Source: Kitasatospora sp. Root107 (GTDB lineage: Bacteria; Actinomycetota; Actinomycetes; Streptomycetales; Streptomycetaceae). From it: 50,956 bases of DNA. Location: NCBI RefSeq assembly GCF_001424875.1, contig NZ_LMCT01000012.1, positions 28,809-79,764 on the forward strand. Reading direction: 5' to 3'. Below the pieces are notes generated by a model that had not been told where the DNA came from, ran no database searches, and worked only from the letters and a program-made list of their open reading frames with translations. A program made the translations under genes and the position numbers. This document shows positions 8,320 to 16,254 of the stretch, in pieces. The first letter of the stretch is position 1. Each line of letters begins with the position of its first letter.

Positions 8320-9189
8320 ATGACCGCCACGGACGACACGGGTACGGTCGGGCCCTCCGCCCGGCTGCTCCAGCTGTTCGATGGGCACCGGCTCACCCCG
8401 ACCCAGCGCCGGATCGCCCACTCGCTGGTGAAGCACGCCGCCGAGGCGCCGTTCCTCTCCAGCGTCGAGGTCGCCGAACTGGCCGGCGTCAGCCAGCCCT
8501 CGGTCACCCGGTTCGCGGTCGCGCTCGGCTTCGACGGCTACCCGGCCCTGCGCAAGCAGCTCCGCGAACTCGGCGCGGGCGAACCGGTCGCACCCGAGTC
8601 GCACGCCGACGTGGTCCGCAACGAGCACCAGCAGGCCGTACTCGCCGAGATCGCCCACCTGCGCCACCTCGCCGAGCTGCTCGCCGACCCCGAGCCGATC
8701 GTCCGGGCCGCCCGGCTGCTGGCCGCCTCCCGGCCGCTGCCCGTGCTCGGCCTGCGGGCCGCCTCCGCGCAGGCCAGGGGCTTCGCGTACTTCGCCGCCA
8801 AGGTGCACCCCGACGTCCGGCTGCTGGACGAGGGCGGCTCGATGCTCGCCGACCGGCTGGAGCAGGCGGTCGCGGCCGGGGCCTCGGCCCTGCTCTGCTT
8901 CGCGCTGCCGCGCTACCCCAAGGAGCTGATGGAGGCTCTGACGGTCGCGCGGGACTGCGGGTTGACCGTGCTGACGGTGGCCGACAGCGCCTTCGCCCCG
9001 GTCGCCAAGCTCTCCGACCTGCTGCTGCCGGCCGCCGTCGGCACCGGGCTGGTCTTCGACACCGCCTGCGCACCGATGATGCTCGGGCGGGTGCTGCTGC
9101 AGACCATGTGCGACTTCATCCCCGGTGCCGAGGCCCGGCTGGAGTCGATCGAGCAGTCCGCCGCCGCACGCGGGCTGTTCCTCGACTAA
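8320..9189 (+). CDS. MurR/RpiR-family transcriptional regulator
   Basis: A 289-residue regulator. The N-terminal HTH_6 domain (about 15-90) contains LTPTQRRIAHSLVKHA and VEVAELAGVSQPSVTRFAVALGFDGYPAL. The C-terminal SIS domain (about 125-255), a sugar-phosphate isomerase fold, is the usual effector-binding part. A strong GGAGGAA precedes the ATG. RpiR regulators often control sugar-phosphate or amino-acid catabolism. Proximity to hutH makes a role in histidine use possible, but the two are not co-transcribed (a reverse-strand gene intervenes), so this is inference. Confidence 0.88.
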   Translation: MTATDDTGTVGPSARLLQLFDGHRLTPTQRRIAHSLVKHAAEAPFLSSVEVAELAGVSQPSVTRFAVALGFDGYPALRKQLRELGAGEPVAPESHADVVRNEHQQAVLAEIAHLRHLAELLADPEPIVRAARLLAASRPLPVLGLRAASAQARGFAYFAAKVHPDVRLLDEGGSMLADRLEQAVAAGASALLCFALPRYPKELMEALTVARDCGLTVLTVADSAFAPVAKLSDLLLPAAVGTGLVFDTACAPMMLGRVLLQTMCDFIPGAEARLESIEQSAAARGLFLD

Positions 9190-9356
9190 GGCCGACCGGC
9201 CATGGGGGGCGGGTGAAGGAGCGGCGTTGGGGTGCGTGGCTCGGCGGTGCCGAGGAGGGAGTCCATGCGGAGCATCGGCGACCGACGAGAAGCCGGCGAG
9301 GTGCGTGCCCCGGCGACGCGACACCGCCCACCAATTGCCGGTCGGCCTAAAGCTCC

Positions 9357-10595
9357 CTATCCGGCCGCCGACAGAGCGACCGGGAGGGTGTCGTAGGCGG
9401 CCACGAAGTTGGACGCCCTGCGGGTCGGCGGCCCGAGCAGGGTGATGGTGTCGACCCGGGCCAGCAGCGCCTCCAGCACCAGCCGGAGCTGACTGCGGGC
9501 CAGTGCGGCGCCCATGCAGAAGTGCCGACCACTGGTGAACGACAGGTGCGGGTTCACCGCCCGGTCGACCCGGAAGACGTCCTGATCGGGGAACACCTCC
9601 TCGTCCCGGTTGGCCGACGGCAGCCAGAGGCAGAGCAGGTCGCCGGGCTCCAGCGCCGTGCCGCCCAGGCGGGTGGGGCGCAGCACCGTCCGGGCCAGGT
9701 GCAGCGGGGGTGTGGTCCAGCGCAGCACCTCCTCGATCGCCCGGTCGACGTGCTCGGGGTGGCGGCGCAGCCACTGCCACTGCTCGGGGTGCGCGGCGAA
9801 CGCGGCCAGGCCTGCGGCGGTGGCGTTCTTGGTGGTCTCGTTGCCGCCGATCGCCAGGTTGAGGCAGTTCAGCAGAACCTCCTCGCGGGTCAGCCGGTCG
9901 CCGTCCAGCTCGGCCTCCAGCAGACGGCGGATCAGCCCGTCCTCGGCCAGTTCGGCATGGTCGAGCAGCCCGGCCAGGTGCACCAGCAGCTGCCCGTTGG
10001 CGGTCGCGGTGGAACGCCGACGGGCCGTCAGGTCACCGGCACCGGGGTCGTGTTCGCCGAGCGAGCCGCAGACGGCGCGGCTCGCCCGGTCGGCCAGGGT
10101 GGCCCACTCGCGCTCGGGGAGGCCAAGCAGCAACCCGGCCCCGGCGGACGGTACCCGGGCGGCGACCGAGCCGACGAAGTCCGTCTCGCCGGCCCGGACG
10201 GCCTGCTCGACCCAGTGCTCGACCCGGCCCCGGAGCAGGCCGTCCATGGTGCGGGTGGCGGAGCGGGTCAGCCCGCTGCTGACCAGCTTGCGCAGCCGCT
10301 GATGGCGTGGCGGGTCGGTCAGCTCGATCATCCGCCCGGCTGCCGGATCCGGTTCGCCGAGCGCGGTGTCCAGGGTCATGCCCCACTCGGAGCTGTAGCC
10401 GGTCGAGTCCCGCAGCACGGCGTCGATGTCGCGGTAGCGGGTCACCGAGTGGAACGCCGGGGCGCCCTCCCGCTCCTGCCGGTGCAGTCGGCCGCTGCGC
10501 CGCTGCTCGGCCCAGAGCTGGTACGGCGGCTCGGGCAGGAAGGCCCTGGGATCGGACAGGTCCGTGGTCGGCACCGCCCAGAGGAGTTCAGACAC
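9357..10595 (-). CDS. Cytochrome P450
   Basis: A 412-residue bacterial class I P450 monooxygenase needing ferredoxin and ferredoxin reductase; neither is encoded nearby. The I-helix oxygen-activation motif reads IGGNETT (249-255). It has Glu where Asp is commoner, and the preceding Ala is Gly, as in several secondary-metabolite P450s. ExxR is E289-R292. The heme loop FTSGRHFCMG supplies the cysteinate ligand C360. The GTG start at 10595 overlaps the stop of the upstream NRPS-like gene by 8 bp, which implies translational coupling and action on that enzyme's product (hydroxylation, desaturation or oxidative coupling). The gene is complete; substrate unknown. Confidence 0.93.
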   Translation of the reverse strand: MSELLWAVPTTDLSDPRAFLPEPPYQLWAEQRRSGRLHRQEREGAPAFHSVTRYRDIDAVLRDSTGYSSEWGMTLDTALGEPDPAAGRMIELTDPPRHQRLRKLVSSGLTRSATRTMDGLLRGRVEHWVEQAVRAGETDFVGSVAARVPSAGAGLLLGLPEREWATLADRASRAVCGSLGEHDPGAGDLTARRRSTATANGQLLVHLAGLLDHAELAEDGLIRRLLEAELDGDRLTREEVLLNCLNLAIGGNETTKNATAAGLAAFAAHPEQWQWLRRHPEHVDRAIEEVLRWTTPPLHLARTVLRPTRLGGTALEPGDLLCLWLPSANRDEEVFPDQDVFRVDRAVNPHLSFTSGRHFCMGAALARSQLRLVLEALLARVDTITLLGPPTRRASNFVAAYDTLPVALSAAG

Positions 10596-13500
10596 CGACG
10601 GCCTCCTCGGCGAGCGGGGCCGCGATGAAGCCGGAGGCGTGGAAGTAGTCGAGGTAGCGGTCCAGCAGCTCGGCGTCGACGGGCGGGCAGACCAGGCCGC
10701 TGCCCGCCAGGTCCCGTTCGATCCCGGCCCGGTCGAGCCGGGGCGAGAAGCGCGAGGTGGCGAGCTCCTCGACGGTCGCGCCGCCGCCCGCGGCCTCGGT
10801 GGTGAACAGCGGGACGAACGGCGCGAACGGGTGGTCCGGACGGTCCGCGAGGTGGGCGAGCAGGGCGTCCACCCAGGCGTGGTAGCCGACGGTGCGGATC
10901 GGGTGGCCGTACGCGCGCAGCCGCTCCACCAGGTCGCCGAGCATCGCCTCGCGCGGGTTGGTCAGGTGGTAGGTCTGCCCCTCGGCGGGCCGGTGGGTCG
11001 ACAGGCGGACCACCGCGCCGGCCGCGAAGTCGATCGGCACCAGGTTGAGCGGCAGGTCGAGGTCGGGGGCCAGCCGCAGTTCGGCGATCACCCGGAAGAA
11101 CTCGCAGAGCGCGGCGGCGCTGTTCCAGGTGTACCCGGTGGTGTCCCCGGACAGCTCGTACGGGCGGTGGATGGCGACCGGCAGCCCGGCCCTGCCGGCG
11201 CCCCGGACCAGCTCCTCGGCTACCCACTTGCTCTCGGTGTAGCCCATCGACAGCAGTTCGACGTGGTCGAGCGGGGTGGCTTCGGTGACCTCCCGGACCC
11301 CGGCCGCCCCCATGCCGTGCACCACCGCGACGGTGGAGATGTGGTGCAGCGGGACGGCCCGGGCGGCCGCGAGCCGGATGATCTCCTGGGTGCCGTGCAC
11401 ATTGGCGGCCCGCAGTTTCTCGTACGGGTAGAGGAAGTTGACCTCGGCTCCGCAGTGGTGGATCACGTCGGTGTTGCCGGCCTGGTAGTCCCACTCGAGC
11501 TCGCTCAGGCCCAGTCCGGGCTTGGCCAGATCGCCGAGCACCGGGCGCACCCGGTGGGCGGGCAGCGGCCGGTCGATGCCGTACCTGAGCTGCGCCTCGG
11601 CGAGCCGGCGGTGGGCGTGGTCGGTGTCGCGGGCCCGGACCAGGGCGTGCACGTCCGCGTCGGTACGGTCGAGCAGTTCGCGCAGCAGGTAGGCGCCGAA
11701 GAAGCCGGTGGCGCCGGTGAGGAACACGTGGTGCGGGGTGCGCCAGCCCGGCCGGGGGAACGTGGTGGTGATCCGGGGCTGGTCCCAGCTCAGGTCGGGC
11801 CGCCAGCGGTCGACCGGGGCGGCCGGCTGCTCGGCGGCGGCGGTGCGGACCAGCTCCGCCACGGCCGCGCCGAAGGCCCCCAGCACCGGTTCGCCGAGCA
11901 ACTCGGTGACCAGTCGGTAGTTGTGCAGGTCGCTGATACCCAGCTCCTGCTGCACCCGGGCCACCAGCTGGACGGCCAGCAGTGAGCTGCCGCCGGCCGC
12001 GAAGAAGTCCTCCTCCGGTTCGGCCCGGCCGGCGGGCAGCACCGCGGCCCACACCCGGGCCACGGTGTCGGCCACCGACTCGGTACCGGGCTCCGGCTGC
12101 GACTGCTCGGCGGCCCGGGCCGGCTCGGGCAGCGCGGCCCGGTCCACCTTGCCGTTCGCGGCCAGCGGCAGCCGGTCCAGCACCGTGACGGTGGCCGGGA
12201 CCATGAAGGCGGGCAGCCGCTCACCCAGGTGGGCCCGCAACTCCGCTGCGGTGGGCGCAGATCCGGCCCGGACGGCGACGTAGGCGGCCAGCCGTCGGGT
12301 GGTGCCGTCCTCGCGGGCCACCAGCACCGCGTCGGTGACGTCCGGGTGGGCGGTCAGCGCGCGGCGGACCTCCTCCGGTTCGATCCGGAAGCCGCGCACC
12401 TTGACCTGGTCGTCCCTGCGGCCCCGGAACTCCAGCCTGCCGTCCGGTCGACGGAGCACGAAGTCACCACTTCGGTACAGCAGTTGGGGCGCACCGTCGG
12501 GCCCGAGGCCGAGGGTGCGGAACCGGCGGGCGCTCTCCTCGGGGTCGTTCAGGTAGCCGGTGGCGATCCCGCCGCCACCGAGATACAGCTCGCCCTCCTC
12601 GTCGACGCCGGCCGGGCTGCCGTCCTCGCGCAGCACATGGCAGACGGTGTCGGCGATCGGGCGGCCGATCGGCACCCCGGTCGCCTCCGCCGGGACCTCG
12701 GTGATCAGGTGGGCGGTGGCCACACAGGCCGCCTCGGTGGGCCCGTAGGCGTTCACCAGGTGCTGCGGGCGGCCGAGTTCGAGCACCCGCCGGGCGGCGT
12801 CCGCCCGCAGCGCCTCGCCGCCGGTCAGCACGTAGCGCAGGCCCGCGAAGGTCTCCGGCCGTTCTCCGGCGATCCGGTGGAAGATGCTGGTGGTGAGGAA
12901 CAGCGCGGTGATCCCCCGCTCCCGCACCACCCGGTGCAACTCCGGTGCGGACAGCAGCACTTCGGAGGGGACCGGCACCAGGCAGGCGCCGTTCAGCAGG
13001 GTCGGCCAGAACTCCAGCACCGAGGCGTCGAAGGAGAGCGTCGCGGCGTGCAGCACCCGGTCCTCGGGGCCGGGTTCGAAGAAGCCGTTGGCCACCGAGA
13101 GCCGGGCCACCCCGCGCTGCGGCACCGCCACCGCCTTCGGCCGGCCGGTGGTGCCGGAGGTGAACATCACGTACGCCGCCGCCTCCGGGCCCGGCAGCTC
13201 GAACGGCTCCTCACCCGCCGACTCCCCTGCCGCCAGCACCTCCTGGTACCGCAGCACCGGCACGTCCGCCCCGGCGAGCCGGCCCGCCCCCGGCAGCCGG
13301 ACCACGGCCACCGCACCGGCGTCGGCCAGCATGCCGTGCAGGCGCTCGGGCGGCAGCGCGGCGTCCAGCGGCAGGTAGCTCACCCCGGCGTAGGCCACGC
13401 CGAGCAGTGCCGCACAGGCTTCAGGCCCACGCTGCCCCAGCACCCCGACCACCGCACCCCGGCCCACCCCGGCACCACCCAGCCCACGGGCGAACCGCTC

Positions 13501-13644
13501 GGCCAGCGCACCGAGTTCGGCGTACGTGTACCGCTGCTGCGGCCCGTCGACCGCGTACCGCTGCGGGTGCCTGCGCACCTGCGCCGCGAACAGCTCGGCC
13601 AGTGACCGGCCGTACGGATCCGTCTCCGCTGCCACCGTCGTCAT
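10588..13644 (-). CDS. NRPS-like amino acid reductase (adenylation-thiolation-reductase)
   Basis: A 1018-residue single-module enzyme expected to activate an amino acid as its adenylate, load it on phosphopantetheine and release it reductively as an aldehyde or alcohol with NAD(P)H. The adenylation domain (about 15-505) shows FTSGTTGRPK (161-170), NAYGPTE (298-304), YRSGDF (390-395) and catalytic K499 in NGKVDR. The carrier domain (about 525-595) has GGSS with S554 as the attachment serine. The thioester-reductase domain (about 636-1000) has the Rossmann motif FLTGATGFFG and a YxxxK dyad in MGYTESKWV. By eye against GrsA the specificity residues read D-A-L-F-L-G-A-C-V-K: Asp first indicates an alpha-amino acid, and the rest suggest an aliphatic side chain. 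There is no condensation domain. The ATG at 13644 follows GGAGGGGAG. Coupled to the P450. Confidence 0.93.
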   Translation of the reverse strand: MTTVAAETDPYGRSLAELFAAQVRRHPQRYAVDGPQQRYTYAELGALAERFARGLGGAGVGRGAVVGVLGQRGPEACAALLGVAYAGVSYLPLDAALPPERLHGMLADAGAVAVVRLPGAGRLAGADVPVLRYQEVLAAGESAGEEPFELPGPEAAAYVMFTSGTTGRPKAVAVPQRGVARLSVANGFFEPGPEDRVLHAATLSFDASVLEFWPTLLNGACLVPVPSEVLLSAPELHRVVRERGITALFLTTSIFHRIAGERPETFAGLRYVLTGGEALRADAARRVLELGRPQHLVNAYGPTEAACVATAHLITEVPAEATGVPIGRPIADTVCHVLREDGSPAGVDEEGELYLGGGGIATGYLNDPEESARRFRTLGLGPDGAPQLLYRSGDFVLRRPDGRLEFRGRRDDQVKVRGFRIEPEEVRRALTAHPDVTDAVLVAREDGTTRRLAAYVAVRAGSAPTAAELRAHLGERLPAFMVPATVTVLDRLPLAANGKVDRAALPEPARAAEQSQPEPGTESVADTVARVWAAVLPAGRAEPEEDFFAAGGSSLLAVQLVARVQQELGISDLHNYRLVTELLGEPVLGAFGAAVAELVRTAAAEQPAAPVDRWRPDLSWDQPRITTTFPRPGWRTPHHVFLTGATGFFGAYLLRELLDRTDADVHALVRARDTDHAHRRLAEAQLRYGIDRPLPAHRVRPVLGDLAKPGLGLSELEWDYQAGNTDVIHHCGAEVNFLYPYEKLRAANVHGTQEIIRLAAARAVPLHHISTVAVVHGMGAAGVREVTEATPLDHVELLSMGYTESKWVAEELVRGAGRAGLPVAIHRPYELSGDTTGYTWNSAAALCEFFRVIAELRLAPDLDLPLNLVPIDFAAGAVVRLSTHRPAEGQTYHLTNPREAMLGDLVERLRAYGHPIRTVGYHAWVDALLAHLADRPDHPFAPFVPLFTTEAAGGGATVEELATSRFSPRLDRAGIERDLAGSGLVCPPVDAELLDRYLDYFHASGFIAAPLAEEAVGV

Positions 13645-13756
13645 CGAGTCGCTCCCCTCCACCACCGTGTCCCGGACGCCGGGATCGTAGGGCGGGCCGA
13701 ACTGGCCTGACGAGCCGTCGGGGACCTGCGAAGCGAAGGAAGAACCACTGGTGAGA

Positions 13757-13774
13757 GGGGGTGACCTCACCCCC
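13757..13774. promoter_or_regulatory. Palindrome upstream of the NRPS-like/P450 operon
   Basis: The arms GGGGGTGA and TCACCCCC flank a 2-bp centre, 113 bp upstream of the NRPS-like start and 80 bp past the stop of the lysine-rich membrane protein gene. It could be an operator for the operon or a weak terminator of the upstream gene; there is no T-tract, which favours the operator. Confidence 0.35.
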
Positions 13775-13853
13775 GGGCGGAGCCGTACTCTGCCAGGTGG
13801 AAACCCGTACCGGCCGATCTCAGGCCCGTCGGAGGGCCGCCTCGGCGCGGTGG

Positions 13854-14198
13854 TCAGTGCCGGTCGTTGCCGCGCCGCTTCATCGCCAGCACCACCAGGA
13901 TCACCGCGGCGGCCAGCAGGCCGAGCAGCACCAGGATGATCAGGATGGCGACGACGGACAGACCCTTCTTCTTCTTCTTGCTCTTCGACTTGGCCAGCTC
14001 GGTGGTCGCGACCGTCTTGGCGACGGCGGGGGCGGCGACCACCAGCACGGCGTCGCTCGGCAGCGCACCCTGAACGGCCGTCAGCGTGACACTGTTCCTC
14101 GGCTGCACGCTCGCGGCGCTGGCCGTGGCGGTGGTGGCGGTCAACCCGCCGAAGGCGAGCGTCATCGTGAGCAGTGTGGCAGCCAGTCGTGTCCGCAT
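13854..14198 (-). CDS. Secreted/membrane protein with poly-lysine linker
   Basis: A 114-residue protein that I do not recognise. Residues 1-28 form a signal peptide (RTRLAATLL, a hydrophobic core, then ASAAS). An external segment of about 40 residues follows, then a basic stretch KSKSKKKKKG (about 71-80). A long hydrophobic membrane helix (82-106) and a short positive tail (KRRGNDRH) end the protein. Position and charge suggest a small anchored surface protein. GAGG lies about 10 nt before the ATG. It is on the same strand as the NRPS-like gene but 209 bp before it, so probably a separate unit. Confidence 0.65.
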   Translation of the reverse strand: MRTRLAATLLTMTLAFGGLTATTATASAASVQPRNSVTLTAVQGALPSDAVLVVAAPAVAKTVATTELAKSKSKKKKKGLSVVAILIILVLLGLLAAAVILVVLAMKRRGNDRH

Positions 14199-14316
14199 GT
14201 TCCCCGTACCTCGTTCCCGCCCAGGCCCCTCCGGCCGGCGTTGCCGCCCACTGTGGCAGAGGCCGGGCCGACGCGACAGCCTTGTGCCAGAGCTGTGACG
14301 ACCGTGACGGCGCGGC

Positions 14317-16119
14317 TCACGGCGGTGGCGAGGCGGGCCCGGCCAGTGCCACCGCGACCAACGAGCGGAGGGCGGGGGCGATCTGACCGAACGGCAGGGT
14401 GGCCTCGTCCGCGAAGAGCTCGAGCAGCCAGCCGCCCGCCGCGTTGCCGCCGCCCGCCGCGACCATCGCCTTGTAGCCGCTGACCATCATCATCGCCTCC
14501 TCGGCCGGGTCGTTCCCGGCCGCCCCCGCGCGCAGCGCGAACGCGCCGCCGCGCACCGTCCGGCGGGTGAGCGGGTAGTGGCCGAGGTCGAAGACCGCGT
14601 CGGGCGCCTCGATCTGGGCCCGCTGGGTCTCCGCCCCGGCGCTGGTCGGACCGCTGGTCATCCGGTACACGGCGTGCCGGGAGGTGCGCATGAACTGCGA
14701 GCCCGGTGCCACGTACGAGATCCACCAGCCGACCGCGTCCAGCAGCCGGGCGGCGGTCTCGGCGACCACGGCCAGCCGGCTGATGGTGTCGGCGGGGTGG
14801 CTGGCCCGGCCGGCCCCGCTGCGGTCGAGCTCGCCGAGCACCACGTTGAGCAGCTGGCCCGGATCTGCGCTGTGCGCGGCGCCGCGGAACCGGCGGCGGT
14901 CGGCGGCCCCGATCCGGCCGGGGCGCGGGCGGCCGTCGGCGCGGTGGTGCGGGTCGGCGGCGTCCGCGAGCAGCACGGTGGGGTCGGGCGAGAAGCCGGG
15001 GCCGTGGCTGCGTCCTGCCACCACGGGGTGGGCCGCCCTGGCGCCCTTGGCCCGGTACTGCGCGGCGTCGGCGAGCCGGAACAGCCGGTCGGGGGTGGTC
15101 ACCGGACCGATCGAGTCGCCGGTGGAGGCGACCCCGCAGGCCACGCCCTCGCCGTCGGCCAGCTGAAGGGCCCGGGCGCACAGCTCCTCGGCCACCGCGA
15201 CCACCTCGTCGGCCTTCTGGCCCTCCGCGAGCAGGCAGAACTCGTCACCGCCGAGCCGGGCGGCCAGCGATCCCGGCAGCCGGGCGGCGGCCAGCGAGAG
15301 CTGGTGGGCGAACCGTTCCAGCAGCCGGTCACCGACCTCGTGGCCGAGCCGGTCGTTGACCCGCTTGAGGCCGTTGACGTCGCAGACCACCAGCGACACC
15401 ACGGTGCCGTCCCGGTTGTGCGCCTGCAGCGCGCTCTCCAGCCGGGCGTCCACCGCGCGGCGGTTGGCCAGGCCGGTGAGCGGGTCGGTGAAGGCGAGCC
15501 GGCGCAGGTCGGCGAGGCGTTCGGTGGCGGCAAGGCCGGCCGAGATCTGGGCGGCCAGCAGGGTGGCGTACTCGGCGTCGGAGTCGCTGAAGACGTCAAG
15601 CCCGAGCGTCCGGGCCAGGTAGAGCTCGCCCCAGGCCTGGCCGTGCAGCACGATCGGCGCGACCAGGCAGCACGCCCGGCCGCGCCGGCGCAGTCCGGCG
15701 GCGCGCTGCTGGCAGAACGCGCCCGCGCCGGGGTGCGCGTGCGGGGTGTGCGGTTCGGTGTTCTCAGCGGTCTGCACCCAGGCGCGCGGGAGGCGGCCGG
15801 TGCTCCAGCGCTCCTCCAGGTAGGTGACGATCTCCGGGAAGTCGGCCACCGGGTACGACTCGTCCTCGGGGAGCTCCTCCTCCCCCGCCGCCAGGTCCCC
15901 GTGGTTGACCAGCACCCGCAGCCGGCCGGACTCGCGGTCCCAGACCGAGACGGCGGCCATCGTCGCACCGAGCGCGGTGGTGGCCCGGACGGCGGCGGCC
16001 CGGACCGCCTCCAACGGGGTCAGCGCCCCCGCCATGTCCTGGGCCAGCTCGACCACCGCGCGCAACCGTCGGTCCGTCGACGGTGCCTGTACGCACTCCG
16101 CCATGGTCGCCTCGCTCAC
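14317..16119 (-). CDS. cdgE: Cyclic-di-GMP signalling protein, GAF-GGDEF-GAF
   Basis: A 600-residue cytoplasmic diguanylate cyclase candidate. An N-terminal GAF-like sensor (about 15-195) contains a cysteine-bearing stretch with FCQQ and ACCLV. The GGDEF domain (about 210-370) keeps FTDPLTGLANRR, CDVNGLKRVNDRLGHEVGD and the signature RLGGDEF, so the active site looks intact. The inhibitory I-site RxxD is absent: the equivalent stretch reads RLPG. A second GAF-like domain (about 420-590) ends the protein. No EAL domain. The GTG at 16119 follows GAGG at 7 nt; the ATG at 16104 also has a usable site. The symbol is by remembered order next to hutH and cya in S. coelicolor, so tentative. Confidence 0.85.
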   Translation of the reverse strand: MSEATMAECVQAPSTDRRLRAVVELAQDMAGALTPLEAVRAAAVRATTALGATMAAVSVWDRESGRLRVLVNHGDLAAGEEELPEDESYPVADFPEIVTYLEERWSTGRLPRAWVQTAENTEPHTPHAHPGAGAFCQQRAAGLRRRGRACCLVAPIVLHGQAWGELYLARTLGLDVFSDSDAEYATLLAAQISAGLAATERLADLRRLAFTDPLTGLANRRAVDARLESALQAHNRDGTVVSLVVCDVNGLKRVNDRLGHEVGDRLLERFAHQLSLAAARLPGSLAARLGGDEFCLLAEGQKADEVVAVAEELCARALQLADGEGVACGVASTGDSIGPVTTPDRLFRLADAAQYRAKGARAAHPVVAGRSHGPGFSPDPTVLLADAADPHHRADGRPRPGRIGAADRRRFRGAAHSADPGQLLNVVLGELDRSGAGRASHPADTISRLAVVAETAARLLDAVGWWISYVAPGSQFMRTSRHAVYRMTSGPTSAGAETQRAQIEAPDAVFDLGHYPLTRRTVRGGAFALRAGAAGNDPAEEAMMMVSGYKAMVAAGGGNAAGGWLLELFADEATLPFGQIAPALRSLVAVALAGPASPPP

Positions 16120-16254
16120 CGGCTCGCCTCGTCCCTGGTGCAGGTTGATCTTCCCGCTCTGCACCAAGGTTATGACGCTTTGTTAAGACTTTGTCTGTTT
16201 TGTCGGGGAGCTTTCGAGGTGGAGCCGGGTGAATCCGGTGCCCGGCCGCCGGTA
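16120..16254 (-). promoter_or_regulatory. AT-rich leader/promoter region of the GGDEF gene
   Basis: The stretch around 16165-16205 is strikingly A+T-rich for this genome. On the coding strand it carries three ACAAA repeats (ACAAAACAGACAAAG, then AACAAAG). It separates the adenylate cyclase stop from the GGDEF start and probably holds the latter's promoter. No defined operator can be assigned by eye. Confidence 0.35.

Noticed and set aside
9187..9201. GGCCGACCGGCC after the RpiR stop as a terminator
   Set aside because: Only a short GC palindrome with almost no loop; not distinguishable from background in this composition.
9190..9356. Possible small genes between the RpiR and P450 genes
   Set aside because: Short frames are present on both strands but none has a ribosome site, a recognisable pattern or a sensible composition.
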